DNA of 64,000 nucleotides from Pseudobutyrivibrio xylanivorans DSM 14809 (GCF_900141825.1 NZ_FQYQ01000012.1:23930-87929); one strand, 5' to 3'; counted from the first letter of the stretch, positions 38,202-50,938 are shown. The notes: generated from the sequence alone by a model not told the origin. Program-made: numbers and translations.

Positions 38202-38210
38202 ATTATAACA
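38202..38210 (-). promoter_or_regulatory. Extended -10 promoter of gdpP-rplI-dnaB
   Basis: Minus strand TGTTATAAT about 30 bases before the gdpP ATG; no clear -35. It is divergent from the ABC ATPase gene. Confidence 0.45.
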
Positions 38211-38346
38211 TATAATTTCTCATTATAATCAATTATTAATCTAAGTATAGAATAAATATCCAAAATTCCTCATATCAATTTGTGCATCTTTAACATAGAG
38301 TTGTTAAAATACCGAAAGGTTTTTGTATTTTTTGGTTATTCTAACA

Positions 38347-38375
38347 TTGTTCACAATTTCTTCATTTTCTATAAT
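38347..38375 (+). promoter_or_regulatory. Promoter of the msmX-type ABC ATPase gene
   Basis: TTGTTC, 17 bases, TATAAT; the leader of ~55 bases contains GGGGGTAACCC and a GAGAGGA ribosome site. No further structure was recognised in this gap. Confidence 0.6.
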
Positions 38376-38435
38376 CGTATTAGTTGATGGGGGTAACCCA
38401 AATTTAAAGTAATTCAAAAAGAGAGGATTTTTATT

Positions 38436-39542
38436 ATGGCAGACATTCAATTAAAAAACATTAATAAGAAATATCCTAACGGCTTCCACGCTGTAAAGGA
38501 TTTCAATCTTGACATTAAGGATCAGGAGTTCATCATCTTCGTTGGTCCTTCAGGTTGTGGTAAGTCTACAACACTTCGTATGATCGCTGGTCTTGAGGAG
38601 ATTTCTTCAGGTGAGCTTCTCATCGATGGAAAGCTTATGAACGACGTAGAGCCAAAGGACAGAGATATCGCAATGGTATTCCAGAACTACGCTCTTTATC
38701 CACATATGACAGTTTATGATAACATGGCATTCGGCCTTAAGCTCCGCAAGGTACCAAAGGACGAAATCGATAAGAAGGTACGTGAGGCAGCTAGAATCCT
38801 TGACCTTGAGAAGCTTCTTGACAGAAAGCCAAAGGCTCTTTCAGGTGGTCAGAGACAGCGTGTAGCTATGGGTCGTGCAATCGTTCGTAACCCTAAGGTA
38901 TTCCTTATGGATGAGCCTCTTTCAAACCTTGATGCAAAGCTTCGTGTTCAGATGAGAACTGAGATTTCTAAGCTTCATGATTCACTTGGAGCAACAATGA
39001 TCTACGTTACACATGATCAGACAGAGGCTATGACACTTGGTACAAGAATCGTAGTTATGAAGGACGGTGTTGTTCAGCAGATCGATACACCAGCTAACCT
39101 TTACCAGAAGCCATGCAACCTCTTCGTTGCAGGATTCATCGGATCACCTCAGATGAACTTCCTTGAGGGTACACTTAATGCTGATTGCTCAGCTATCCAG
39201 GTTAATGGTGCAAGCCTTCAGATTCCACCAGCAAAGACAAAGGCTCTTGCAGAGAAGAACTACGGTGGAAAGACAGTTATCCTTGGTATTCGTCCAGAGG
39301 ATATCCACGATTCACAGATCTTCGTTGATACACAGTCATCATCAGTTATCGAAGCTAAGATCTCTGTATATGAGCTTCTTGGTGCTGAGGTTTACTTATA
39401 CTTCGATTATGCTGGAACTCAGGTTACAGCAAGAGTTGACCCACGTACAACAGCTAGAGGTGGCGACACAGTTAAGTTTGCTCTTGATATGGAGAAGGCT
39501 CACTTCTTCGATAAGGATACAGAGCTTACAATTGCAAACTAA
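38436..39542 (+). CDS. msmX: Carbohydrate ABC transporter ATPase (MsmX/UgpC type)
   Basis: Cytoplasmic ATPase for sugar importers, 368 residues. Walker A FVGPSGCGKSTTLRM, Q-loop MVFQNYALYPHMTVYDNMAF, signature LSGGQRQRVAMGRA, Walker B VFLMDEPLSNLDAK, H-loop YVTHDQTEAMTL. The C-terminal ~130 residues are the regulatory OB domain (LGIRPEDIHDS). It stands alone with no permease beside it. In Firmicutes one MsmX often energises several sugar permeases, so it probably serves the galactoside system encoded some 6 kb away. Codons suggest high expression. Confidence 0.93.
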   Translation: MADIQLKNINKKYPNGFHAVKDFNLDIKDQEFIIFVGPSGCGKSTTLRMIAGLEEISSGELLIDGKLMNDVEPKDRDIAMVFQNYALYPHMTVYDNMAFGLKLRKVPKDEIDKKVREAARILDLEKLLDRKPKALSGGQRQRVAMGRAIVRNPKVFLMDEPLSNLDAKLRVQMRTEISKLHDSLGATMIYVTHDQTEAMTLGTRIVVMKDGVVQQIDTPANLYQKPCNLFVAGFIGSPQMNFLEGTLNADCSAIQVNGASLQIPPAKTKALAEKNYGGKTVILGIRPEDIHDSQIFVDTQSSSVIEAKISVYELLGAEVYLYFDYAGTQVTARVDPRTTARGGDTVKFALDMEKAHFFDKDTELTIAN

Positions 39543-39577
39543 TCTATAGCGAATAAAAGCTTAATGGACTATAATTA

Positions 39578-39609
39578 GAGGTATCTTTTTGAAAGGTACC
39601 TCTTTTTTT
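39578..39609 (+). terminator. Terminator of msmX abutting the next start codon
   Basis: Stem GAGGTATCTTT/AAAGGTACCTC (11 bases, one T-G pair), loop TTG, then seven T running straight into the ATG of the regulator gene. A TATAAT (39570-39575) lies just before the left arm, so transcripts started there would lack part of the stem. Confidence 0.8.
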
Positions 39610-40503
39610 ATGGATTTTGAAGATAAAAAAAACAAACTACTAGATCAACTTAATAAGGCTACTGGAATTAATTTTGATATTACTGACTCTTCTTTATCTG
39701 AAGATGAGATATTAAATAAGCTTAAAGAATTAGTTGTACATTTTAATGTTATTGATTCTAAGACAGGTTTGTACAGGCTCTTTCTTTCAAAAGAATTGGC
39801 TTATTCTGATGCACTTTCATCACTTAGTAGATTTCATATTGATGAGGAGCACCTTCGCCAGATATTCTATTTAGAGAGTCCTGGTGAATACAGCAAAGAG
39901 GCGGTTTCTTTACTAAAAAGCCTACTTCCCGATTCGAAGGACGTTGTCTTAGAGCTTGATTCTAAACACTTAGTACTAATTATTAACTTTGACGTAGCGC
40001 CTTCTTCTGAAGATATTCTTCAAACAGCAAGTTCTTATCTTGATATGCTGGAAACTGAAGCGTTTACTTCCTTTAAACTTAGCTATAGTAAATCTGTAAT
40101 GTCATTTAAAGAACTTCCTAATGCTTATAACGATGCTATTACTGCTATGGAGATTGGAAATACCTTTAATAGTAACGGACGTATTTATTGCTATGAAGAT
40201 TTAGGCTTAGGTCGGTTACTTTATAATGTTCCACCAGCAGAGATTAAGGCTTATCTTAATAAGCATATAAATGTTGATATTTTATCACAGATTGACGAGG
40301 AAACCCTTTCGCTTATCAATGCGTTTTTCGAGAATGATTTATCGCTTGCTGAGACAGCAAGACAGACCTTTATTCATAGAAATACACTGATTTACAGGCT
40401 TGATAAGTTTGCAGATTTAACGGGATATGATGTAAGAAAATTCAATGAAGCTATTACTGTTAAGATATCTCTTATGCTTTTCAACTACATAAAAGCACAA
40501 TAA
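39610..40503 (+). CDS. PucR/CdaR-type helix-turn-helix regulator
   Basis: 297 residues. The C-terminal ~65 residues are the PucR-type HTH: FENDLSLAETARQTFIHRNT, then LIYRLDKFADLTGYDVRKF. The middle resembles the GGDEF-like fold of CdaR/PucR regulators (KLSYSKSVMSFKELPNAYND, AITAMEIG). The N-terminal ~60 residues are acidic and helical; no known ligand domain is visible. Start chosen at the ATG of MDFEDKK; the reading frame opens seven codons earlier with TTG. No proper ribosome site precedes either, because a terminator occupies the space. Position after msmX suggests control of sugar uptake, but the target is unknown. Confidence 0.8.
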   Translation: MDFEDKKNKLLDQLNKATGINFDITDSSLSEDEILNKLKELVVHFNVIDSKTGLYRLFLSKELAYSDALSSLSRFHIDEEHLRQIFYLESPGEYSKEAVSLLKSLLPDSKDVVLELDSKHLVLIINFDVAPSSEDILQTASSYLDMLETEAFTSFKLSYSKSVMSFKELPNAYNDAITAMEIGNTFNSNGRIYCYEDLGLGRLLYNVPPAEIKAYLNKHINVDILSQIDEETLSLINAFFENDLSLAETARQTFIHRNTLIYRLDKFADLTGYDVRKFNEAITVKISLMLFNYIKAQ

Positions 40504-40505
40504 AA

Positions 40506-40572
40506 ATGACTGACGAGTACACCTCATCAGTCATCTTCGATGACAGCTTCCCCTCAAGGGGAAGCCTTTTTT
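40506..40572 (+). terminator. Tandem hairpins ending the regulator gene
   Basis: First ATGACTGACGAG/CTCATCAGTCAT (40506-40534, one mismatch), then GCTTCCCC-TCAA-GGGGAAGC (40546-40565) with a CTTTTTT tail that touches the stop of the convergent galK. Confidence 0.8.
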
Positions 40573-41740
40573 ATGCTAATCTTCTTGCACCATCGCCAAT
40601 GTCTACTACGTAGAATTCAGCATCTAAATCGTATTTTTCTTTGTAAGCCTTGCCTACAACTTCCTTGAAGTTCTCCACAGCGTCGTTTTCTACGATAGCC
40701 ACAGTACAGCCTCCAAATCCGCCGCCTGTGATGCGTGCTCCGATTACACCAGGAACACTCCACTCTGTTTCTACAAGGAAATCTACCTCTTCGCAAGATA
40801 CCTCATAATCATCACGAAGTGATACGTGGCTTGCATTCATAAGCTTTCCAAATGTCTCAATATCATTATTATTGAGTGCCTCTACAGCCTTGATTGTACG
40901 CTGATTCTCGGCTACAGCATGCTTAGCTCTTCTGTAGCATACTTCATCCTTAATAGCGCTGCCGTACTTTTCAAATTCCTCATCTGTAAGCTCTCCAAGT
41001 GTGCTGATGCCGCATACTGTCTGAAGATCTGCAAGAGCCTGAGCGCTCTCATTTCTTCTGTCGTTATATGCGCTGTCTACAAGTGAGTGCTTTACCTTAG
41101 AATTTGTGATAACAATCTTAGCTCCTTCGAGCTTTACGCTGGCATATTTATAGGATAAATCTGCACAGTCAAGGAAAATGGCGTGGTCTTTTTGACCCAT
41201 TGCAACCGCAAACTGGTCCATTATACCGCAGTTGCAGCCATTAAATTTATTCTCTGAGTACTGTCCTACAAGGGCAAGCTCTGTCATAGTCTTATCTAAG
41301 CCAAAGAAATCATTAAGAACTGTACCTGTAAGCACCTCAAGACTCGCTGAAGATGAAAGGCCAGAACCATTAGGAATATTACCCCAAACAGCCATTTCAA
41401 ATCCTGATTTAATTTCTGAGCCCTTCTCGATTAAGGCCCAAACAACACCAAGTGGATAGTTTGCCCAGCTATATTCATCCTTATTTGTAAGATCATCAAG
41501 TGAGCTTTCGATAACTCCTACACGTTCAATATTTGCTGAGTAAAGCTTAATCACTCTGTCCTCACGCTTTCTTGCTACAGCATAAGTACCGATAGTAAGA
41601 GCGCATGGAAATACGTGTCCACCGTTGTAATCAGTATGCTCTCCAATAAGGTTTACACGGCCTGGTGCGAAGTATGTGCGGATATCTCCGCCCTCTCCGA
41701 ACTTCTCTTCAAAGATAACTTTTAATTCTTTCTCGTTCAT
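40571..41740 (-). CDS. galK: Galactokinase
   Basis: Phosphorylates galactose at C1 for the Leloir pathway. 389 residues of the GHMP family: signature GRVNLIGEHTDYNGGHVFPC, ATP loop NIPNGSGLSSSASLEVLTG, catalytic Asp region NGCNCGIMDQFAVAMG, and motif 3 ITGGGFGGCTVAIV. Last gene of the operon that starts with the sugar-binding protein; galT and galE are not in the window. Confidence 0.96.
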   Translation of the reverse strand: MNEKELKVIFEEKFGEGGDIRTYFAPGRVNLIGEHTDYNGGHVFPCALTIGTYAVARKREDRVIKLYSANIERVGVIESSLDDLTNKDEYSWANYPLGVVWALIEKGSEIKSGFEMAVWGNIPNGSGLSSSASLEVLTGTVLNDFFGLDKTMTELALVGQYSENKFNGCNCGIMDQFAVAMGQKDHAIFLDCADLSYKYASVKLEGAKIVITNSKVKHSLVDSAYNDRRNESAQALADLQTVCGISTLGELTDEEFEKYGSAIKDEVCYRRAKHAVAENQRTIKAVEALNNNDIETFGKLMNASHVSLRDDYEVSCEEVDFLVETEWSVPGVIGARITGGGFGGCTVAIVENDAVENFKEVVGKAYKEKYDLDAEFYVVDIGDGARRLA

Positions 41741-41742
41741 GA

Positions 41743-42273
41743 TTATCCCCTATAAATATCTCTCTTGTTATATTTCTCCATTGCAGTAAGCAACTTGTCA
41801 GAAGGTGTGAATAATACTTTGAAATCGTTGCCTTTTGCCTCGCTGTGAGCCACTAAGATGTAATCTTTTAACTCTTCATTATGTGCTGAACAGTCATAAG
41901 TCTTGAGTTGAACATGATCAAACCTAAGCGATTCATTGGTTCCCATAGCTGCAACCATCTTAATCTCGCTTGATTCGATAGTAACAACTTTTTTTCTCTT
42001 GGAATTATCGATGATTTTTGCGATTTCTAAGCTACCATTAGTATAATCATACTCATACTCTACATTTTTGTTATTAACAATTAAAAATAAATCAATAACA
42101 ATCATAACAATAAATGCTATAAGGAAAATGTACTTTAGATGATTGTCCATTACAGTAAATCCACCTAAGGAAACCAGACACATAGCCATTAATCCAAGCT
42201 TTCTTTGCTTATCTTGAGCTGTCTCAAGAACCTTTACCGAGTCTTCTACAAAAGTATCATTTGATTCAAACAT
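41743..42273 (-). CDS. DUF6106-like membrane protein between lacZ and galK
   Basis: 176 residues. Two hydrophobic helices (LGLMAMCLVSLGGFTVM; YIFLIAFIVMIVIDLFLIV) are followed by a cytoplasmic domain with VEYEYDYTNGSLEIAKIIDN, then SKRKKVVTIESSEIKMVA. I recognise this pattern as DUF6106, found in Lachnospiraceae and of unknown function (recollection, unverified). The ATG after GGAGGG is chosen; the longer frame with eight more codons has no site. It ends two bases before galK starts, so it is part of the galactoside operon. Confidence 0.65.
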   Translation of the reverse strand: MFESNDTFVEDSVKVLETAQDKQRKLGLMAMCLVSLGGFTVMDNHLKYIFLIAFIVMIVIDLFLIVNNKNVEYEYDYTNGSLEIAKIIDNSKRKKVVTIESSEIKMVAAMGTNESLRFDHVQLKTYDCSAHNEELKDYILVAHSEAKGNDFKVLFTPSDKLLTAMEKYNKRDIYRG

Positions 42274-42295
42274 AATTCGTCCCTCCATAATAAAC

Positions 42296-42333
42296 AATTG
42301 CCGACTGCTATATCCAAACAGCAGTCGACAATT
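42296..42333 (-). other. Intercistronic hairpin after lacZ
   Basis: Minus-strand stem AATTGTCGACTGCT/AGCAGTCGGCAATT (14 pairs, one T-G) with a ten-base loop, followed by only a weak T stretch. It may be a partial terminator or an mRNA 3'-end stabiliser that lowers expression of the genes behind lacZ. Confidence 0.6.
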
Positions 42334-42341
42334 ATTATAGC

Positions 42342-46196
<3,855 letters not shown>

Positions 46197-46204
<8 letters not shown>

Positions 46205-47099
46205 GTGAATCACCTACTTTCAAATTGATGAATGCAAGTATTGCAACCAAAATGAATACTACGAATGACATTGCTGAAGTGTAACCAAAGTTACCAACAC
46301 CCTGTCCAAATGCCTGATTGTAAATGTAGTGTGACATTGTGATTGTTGAATTTGCAGGACCACCACTTGTTAAGTTCATAGACTCGTCGAAGAGCTGTAA
46401 TGTACCGTTAATTGACATGATAGCTGTCATAACGATTGTTGGCTTAAGAAGTGGAACTGTAATATTCCAGAAGGTCTTCCATCCATTTGCGCCATCGATC
46501 TTTGCTGCTTCATATACTGAGTACTCAATGTTCTGAAGACCAGCAAGATAAAATACCATATTATACCCTGTCCATCTCCAGATAAGAGCAATGATGATTA
46601 CAGCTCTAGCTGTCCCTGCTGTACCAAGGAAATTAATGTTCTCATGAGTAAGACCAATATTCTGAAGAATTGTATTGATAAGACCCTGAGTAGCAAACAT
46701 TGACTTGAAAATTAATGAGTAAGATACAAGTGATGTAGCACATGGTAAAAAGATACATGTTCTAAAGAATCCCTTGAACTTGAGGTCCTTGTTGTTAAGA
46801 AGCTGTGCTAAAAGAATAGCAAGGATCAACATTATAGGAACCTCTATTATTAAATAAAGGAATGTATTTTTCATAGATGTTTTGAAAATTACATCCTGTA
46901 GCATTCGAGAGTAATTGTATGTGAGAGGGTCTGCAAACTTAATGTTTACACCCTTTCCTGTTTTAAAAGATGTGATTAAAGCCTGAATAATTGGATAAAA
47001 GCTCATTATGAAAATGAGAATTGTTGCTGGTGTAAGAAATAACCAGCCGGCTGCCAATTGCTTATTCGCAAGTGTCATTCCATGTTTTTTCTTCTCCAC
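46197..47099 (-). CDS. Sugar ABC transporter permease, MalF type
   Basis: 300 residues with six helices. The EAA loop is VYEAAKIDGANGWKTFWNIT; other marks are GWLFLTPATILIFIMSFYPI and RWTGYNMVFYLAGLQNI. The start codon is GTG with GGGGATG eight bases upstream. Together with the MalG-type protein it forms the channel for the sugar delivered by the binding lipoprotein; the ATPase is presumably MsmX. Confidence 0.92.
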
Positions 47100-47122
47100 T
47101 TTGGCATCCCCTTTCTTTAAAA

Positions 47123-47149
47123 ATGGGAAGTGGGCTAGCCACTTCCCAT
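47123..47149 (-). terminator. Attenuating terminator between the binding protein and permease genes
   Basis: Minus-strand stem ATGGGAAGTGG/CCACTTCCCAT with a five-base loop and a TTTTTAAAG tail. Such sites typically let the binding protein be made in excess over the permeases. Confidence 0.75.
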
Positions 47150-47178
47150 GTAAATCATTTTATGTTAGTTTCTTAAGA

Positions 47179-48537
47179 TTAAAGCCCCATCTCGAATCTG
47201 AGGTTTGACTCAGCTTCCTCAAGAGCCTGCTCTGTTGTGTAACCATTCTCGATTACGTTCTGAAGTGCAGTACCAAGTGCTGTTCTTGCTGAGTAGTGAT
47301 AATCAGACTGCTCTACTGTTGGTACGTTCTGTGTATAATCTACGATGTCAGCATAGATAGCCTGACCGTTGAAGAAATCAACACCCTGCTGGTAAACATC
47401 TGACTCTGCAGCTGCAGCACATGTTCCGATAACACCACCATTAAGAAGTGCCTCATCATATGTTGTAGACTGTCCATCCTCAGCTGAACGACCACCAAAT
47501 GTGTAAGCTAAGAAGTCCTTAGCAAGGTCTGTCTTTGTGCAGTTAGCTGTGATGTAAAGTGAAGAACCACCGTTTGAAGCGTAACCTGGCTTACCTGTAA
47601 GCGATGGAGCTGGAACGATTTCCCACTTACCAGAGTTGTCAGCAACCTGCTTCATTGTAGGGATAATCCAGTTACCATTGAATACACCTGCTACCATGTC
47701 ACCCTGGATAGCCTGATCTGTGTAATCTGACCAGTCATTTGCAAGGTAAAGTACATTGTCCTGAGCCATCTTTGCGATGATTTCAAATACCTGTACAAGA
47801 GCCTTGTTATCCTTGATGTATGGCTCGCCATCCTTAAACTGTGAAACGCCCTCTTCCTGAAGCATCATGTAGAATAAGTCGTTTCCTGAACCATCCATGC
47901 AAAGGAGGTGCTTTCCTGTTGTCTCATATACCTTCTGTCCGATTTCATCGAACTTCTCCCAAGTAATACCCTTGACATCTTCGATTGAGTATCCAGCCTG
48001 CTCAAGAAGGTCTGTTCTGTATGCGAAGATTGCTGTACCAGCATCTACAGGGAAACCATAGTGCTTGCCATCGATTGTAGAGTATGAAAGTTTCTCAGCT
48101 CCAAGTCCTGACCAATCGCAATCTGCATCATCTGCATCCTGCCATGCATCTGGATAATTTGTAACATACTGCTGGATGTAGTGATCCTGGAAAAGTACAA
48201 TATCTGGTAATGTGCTGTAGTCACCAGCTTCTGCTGCAAGTGTAACTGCCTGCTCAACGTCTGATGACTGTGACTGTGTAATAATCTCAAGTTTGAAATC
48301 TGGGTTTACATCCTGATAATCCTTCTCAGCTGCCTTAAGAGCAGGAATATTGAAGTTCTCATCCCAAGCGTAAACTGTTAATGTGTTCTCATCATCTGAC
48401 TGTACGTCTGCTGCTGCAGCTCCATCCTCTGTTGCTGCATCTGATGATGTGTCTGCTGCTGTGTCAGAGCCGCCGCAAGCTACCATAGAAGCTGCCATAG
48501 CACTAACAAGCATGAGTGAAAGTAATTTCTTCTTCAT
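47179..48537 (-). CDS. Sugar-binding lipoprotein of the galactoside ABC transporter
   Basis: Extracellular solute-binding protein of family 1, 452 residues. Lipoprotein signal KKKLLSLMLVSAMAASMVAC with the lipidated Cys at residue 20, then an acidic, Ser/Ala-rich linker. The mature domain has FPVDAGTAIFAYRTDLLEQA, MVAGVFNGNWIIPTMK and LTGKPGYASNGGSSLYITAN, typical of family-1 ligand-binding clefts. Substrate is inferred as lactose or a galacto-oligosaccharide from the lacZ and galK that follow. Start after AAGGAGA; an ATG three codons earlier is too close to it. Confidence 0.92.
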   Translation of the reverse strand: MKKKLLSLMLVSAMAASMVACGGSDTAADTSSDAATEDGAAAADVQSDDENTLTVYAWDENFNIPALKAAEKDYQDVNPDFKLEIITQSQSSDVEQAVTLAAEAGDYSTLPDIVLFQDHYIQQYVTNYPDAWQDADDADCDWSGLGAEKLSYSTIDGKHYGFPVDAGTAIFAYRTDLLEQAGYSIEDVKGITWEKFDEIGQKVYETTGKHLLCMDGSGNDLFYMMLQEEGVSQFKDGEPYIKDNKALVQVFEIIAKMAQDNVLYLANDWSDYTDQAIQGDMVAGVFNGNWIIPTMKQVADNSGKWEIVPAPSLTGKPGYASNGGSSLYITANCTKTDLAKDFLAYTFGGRSAEDGQSTTYDEALLNGGVIGTCAAAAESDVYQQGVDFFNGQAIYADIVDYTQNVPTVEQSDYHYSARTALGTALQNVIENGYTTEQALEEAESNLRFEMGL

Positions 48538-48568
48538 TCTTTCCATTCTCCTTATTGTTTAAAAATTC

Positions 48569-48616
48569 GAGCGACCTTTTGTGCATTATGCACAAATTCT
48601 TTCCCAATACTCGCTC
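48569..48616 (-). promoter_or_regulatory. Structured leader / operator of the galactoside operon
   Basis: A perfect 19-base palindrome TTTGTGCAT-T-ATGCACAAA (48578-48596) nested inside outer arms GAGCGA/TCGCTC (48569-48574 and 48611-48616). On the minus strand GAATTTTTAAAC follows, so the whole could act as a protein operator or as an RNA attenuator in the ~110-base leader. Confidence 0.55.
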
Positions 48617-48655
48617 CTCATATGGTCATAATACTAGTTAACCCCTTTTTTGTGC

Positions 48656-48698
48656 TTTATATAATTGCTCTAAAAATTTGCAAATTTGACTATTTGCA
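48656..48698 (-). promoter_or_regulatory. Promoter of the galactoside operon with two ATTTGCA repeats
   Basis: Minus strand TTGCAA, 16 bases, TATAAA. Two direct copies of TGCAAAT (plus strand ATTTGCA at 48676-48682 and 48692-48698), 16 bases apart, overlap and precede the -35. This is the arrangement expected for an AraC-type activator, and one is encoded next door. Confidence 0.5.
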
Positions 48699-48732
48699 CA
48701 CCTGTGTATGAGTGTTTTTTTACGAAAATGTG

Positions 48733-48774
48733 AAAAAAGGATGGTTGCGGGTCATCCCGCTACCATCCTTTTTT
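48733..48774. terminator. Bidirectional terminator at the end of the araC-type gene
   Basis: AAAAAAGGATGGT-t-GCGGG-tcat-CCCGC-t-ACCATCCTTTTTT. The stop codon of the regulator gene lies in the stem. It insulates the galactoside promoter from upstream transcription. Confidence 0.85.
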
Positions 48775-49695
48775 AGCGCTAATCTTATAATTCTTTTTTG
48801 TAAGACCTAAATGATTTTCATCCTTTTTCCACTGATAAGGGGTCTTGCCAGTCAGCTTTTTAAAATTCCTGTTAAAGGTGGATGGAGTCTGATAACCTAC
48901 CCTGAATCCTACCTCTTCCATGGCATAGTCCTTATTTTGGATAATCTCGCAAGCCTTATCTATTCTTACCATATTCAGGTAATCAAGAGGCTTCATACTC
49001 ATACTTTCTTCGAAGATTCGTCTAAAATGACTTTCTGAAAGTCCACATTCGTGGGCCACATCGGACATTTTCAAATCTTCAGCATAATGCTCAGCTATAT
49101 AACTTACACTCTTTTCGATATATGAATTTAACCTTTTCTCTTCTAACGTAAGGCTGGAGCTCATATCCTCGTTAATTCTCAAAAGCTCTACAACAAAAGC
49201 TCGTAGATAACCTTTCACTGCATCCTTGTAATAAGGCTGCTTTTCACGATATTCCTCAATAATATTTCGCACTATATTTGTCAGAGCCTTATTCTGATTC
49301 CACTGAATTACATAGCCTTGATTATTGATTCGCTTAATGACTTCCTCTGGAAGCATTCGCTTAAACTGCATTTCATTTCTGATAAAGCTATCCAGATCAA
49401 TGTAAATATATTCCCATTTACATATTCCCTGATTTAGACTTTTTGTCTCGTGTGGAATATTTTCTGGAATAATAGTGATAATACCACCTTTATAAGGCAC
49501 GTTAGATTCCTCAATAGTCAGGTGTCCATTTCCCCAGTAGCAATATCCTATTTCCATGTAGTTGTGGAAATGCAAAAGATTTTCCTGCTCCGCTCCGTAG
49601 CTACGTACCCAAGACTCACCAAGGAGTGCCATTACATAATGACCATCTGGAATCTCATAATATCTATATTCGATTTGTTTCTTATGCTTTGCCAT
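48760..49695 (-). CDS. AraC-family transcriptional regulator
   Basis: 311 residues. The N-terminal half is a cupin-like sugar-sensing domain (NLLHFHNYMEIGYCYWGNGH, IIPENIPHETKSLN). The C-terminal ~100 residues hold the two HTH motifs of AraC/XylS proteins (MSDVAHECGLSESHFRRIFE; VGFRVGYQTPSTFNRNFKKL). It lies just upstream of the galactoside operon on the same strand, so it is the likely activator. Its start overlaps the aminotransferase gene by 14 bases, so the two are co-translated. Confidence 0.9.
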   Translation of the reverse strand: MAKHKKQIEYRYYEIPDGHYVMALLGESWVRSYGAEQENLLHFHNYMEIGYCYWGNGHLTIEESNVPYKGGIITIIPENIPHETKSLNQGICKWEYIYIDLDSFIRNEMQFKRMLPEEVIKRINNQGYVIQWNQNKALTNIVRNIIEEYREKQPYYKDAVKGYLRAFVVELLRINEDMSSSLTLEEKRLNSYIEKSVSYIAEHYAEDLKMSDVAHECGLSESHFRRIFEESMSMKPLDYLNMVRIDKACEIIQNKDYAMEEVGFRVGYQTPSTFNRNFKKLTGKTPYQWKKDENHLGLTKKNYKISAKKGW

Positions 49696-50875
49696 ACTCT
49701 TCTCTCACAAAACGTTTGAATACCTCAATGGATCTCTCCACTTTTTCAGTATCAATACAATACGCCATTCTAAAATATCCTGGGCATCCAAAATTGTCTG
49801 CCGGAACTAATATTAAATCATACTTCTTAGCCTTCATGCAAAAGGCATTTGCATCATCTTCCAATGCCTTAGGGAAAATATAGAATGTCCCACCTGGACG
49901 AACCACTTCAAATCCCATTTCAACAAGCGCATCGTATATGATGTTCATATTTGTCTCATAAACGCTTAAATCACTTGTTTCATCAAGAACCTGACTTACT
50001 GCAAGCTGAGATGTAGATGCTGGACAATTGTGACCTATTCCTCGGCTTATCTGTCCCATAATTACCGCAAGAATATCTGCATCTGTTGCCTTTGGATTAA
50101 CTGCTACATAGCCAATACGCTCTCCCGGAAGTGAAAGACTCTTAGAGAATGAATAACATGTCAATGTATTATCGTAGTATTTTGCTGGGTAAGGGCACTG
50201 CTTTCCATCGAAAACTATCTCCCTGTATGGCTCATCACTGATAAGGAATATATCATGACCATACTCCTCCTGCTTTGCATATAAAACATCTGCAAGTTGC
50301 TTTATAGTCTCCTCACTGTAAACAATTCCAGATGGATTGTTAGGTGTATTAATCAGCACTGCCATGGTCTTTTCATTGATGATGTGCTGAAATTCCTCGA
50401 AATTAATCTGGAAATCCTCTGTTCTAGGTGGAACAACCTTCATAACTGCACCGGTTCTACCTATATACTCTGTATATTCTGGGAAAAATGGAGCAAATAC
50501 GATGATTTCATCTCCCGGCTCCGTAACAAGGCGAAATGCATGCGCTAAAGCTCCTGCTGCACCGATAGCCATAAAGATATGCTTTGCCTCATATGGCACA
50601 CCAAACCTCTTACTGATAGATTCAGCCACAGCAGCTCTAACTTCTTCAATACCAAGTGATGGACTGTATCCGTGAACTGCCATTGGGTCCTTATCCTGAT
50701 ACATCTTTACTACTGCATCCGTATATCCTGTAGGGCAAGGCACGCTTGGGTTTCCAAGACTGTAATCAAACACGTTCTCATAGCCTATTTCCTTCCCCCT
50801 TGCAGTGGCATACTCACTAAGCTCTCTGATAATTGATTTTCCCTCAAGCATTTTCTTATAAGACTTGTTAATCAT
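49682..50875 (-). CDS. PLP-dependent aminotransferase, class I (aspartate-type fold)
   Basis: 397 residues. PLP Lys in TCYSFSKSLSLPGERIGYVA; cofactor/substrate residues in INTPNNPSGIVYSEE and ISDEPYREIVFDG; C-terminal Arg in CPGYFRMAYCIDTEKVERS. The amino acid specificity cannot be read from sequence. The GTG directly before the ATG is not used as start since GGGAG fits the ATG. It is translationally coupled to the AraC-type regulator, with no obvious metabolic link to galactosides. Confidence 0.88.
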   Translation of the reverse strand: MINKSYKKMLEGKSIIRELSEYATARGKEIGYENVFDYSLGNPSVPCPTGYTDAVVKMYQDKDPMAVHGYSPSLGIEEVRAAVAESISKRFGVPYEAKHIFMAIGAAGALAHAFRLVTEPGDEIIVFAPFFPEYTEYIGRTGAVMKVVPPRTEDFQINFEEFQHIINEKTMAVLINTPNNPSGIVYSEETIKQLADVLYAKQEEYGHDIFLISDEPYREIVFDGKQCPYPAKYYDNTLTCYSFSKSLSLPGERIGYVAVNPKATDADILAVIMGQISRGIGHNCPASTSQLAVSQVLDETSDLSVYETNMNIIYDALVEMGFEVVRPGGTFYIFPKALEDDANAFCMKAKKYDLILVPADNFGCPGYFRMAYCIDTEKVERSIEVFKRFVREEYGKA

Positions 50876-50938
50876 CACATTTCTCCCGTTTCACTAAGCT
50901 GGTTTCCAAGTTATTAGTCTAAATTTTACCATAAAAAA

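Noticed and set aside
38376..38435. Possible riboswitch in the leader of the msmX-type gene
   Set aside because: The leader is only ~55 bases and contains just a three-pair GGG/CCC hairpin; no known aptamer pattern.
39163..39549. 128-codon open frame overlapping the end of msmX
   Set aside because: Shifted frame of the ATPase gene; composition is Leu/Gln/Ser-rich as expected from its codon usage, and the in-frame ATPase is clearly intact.
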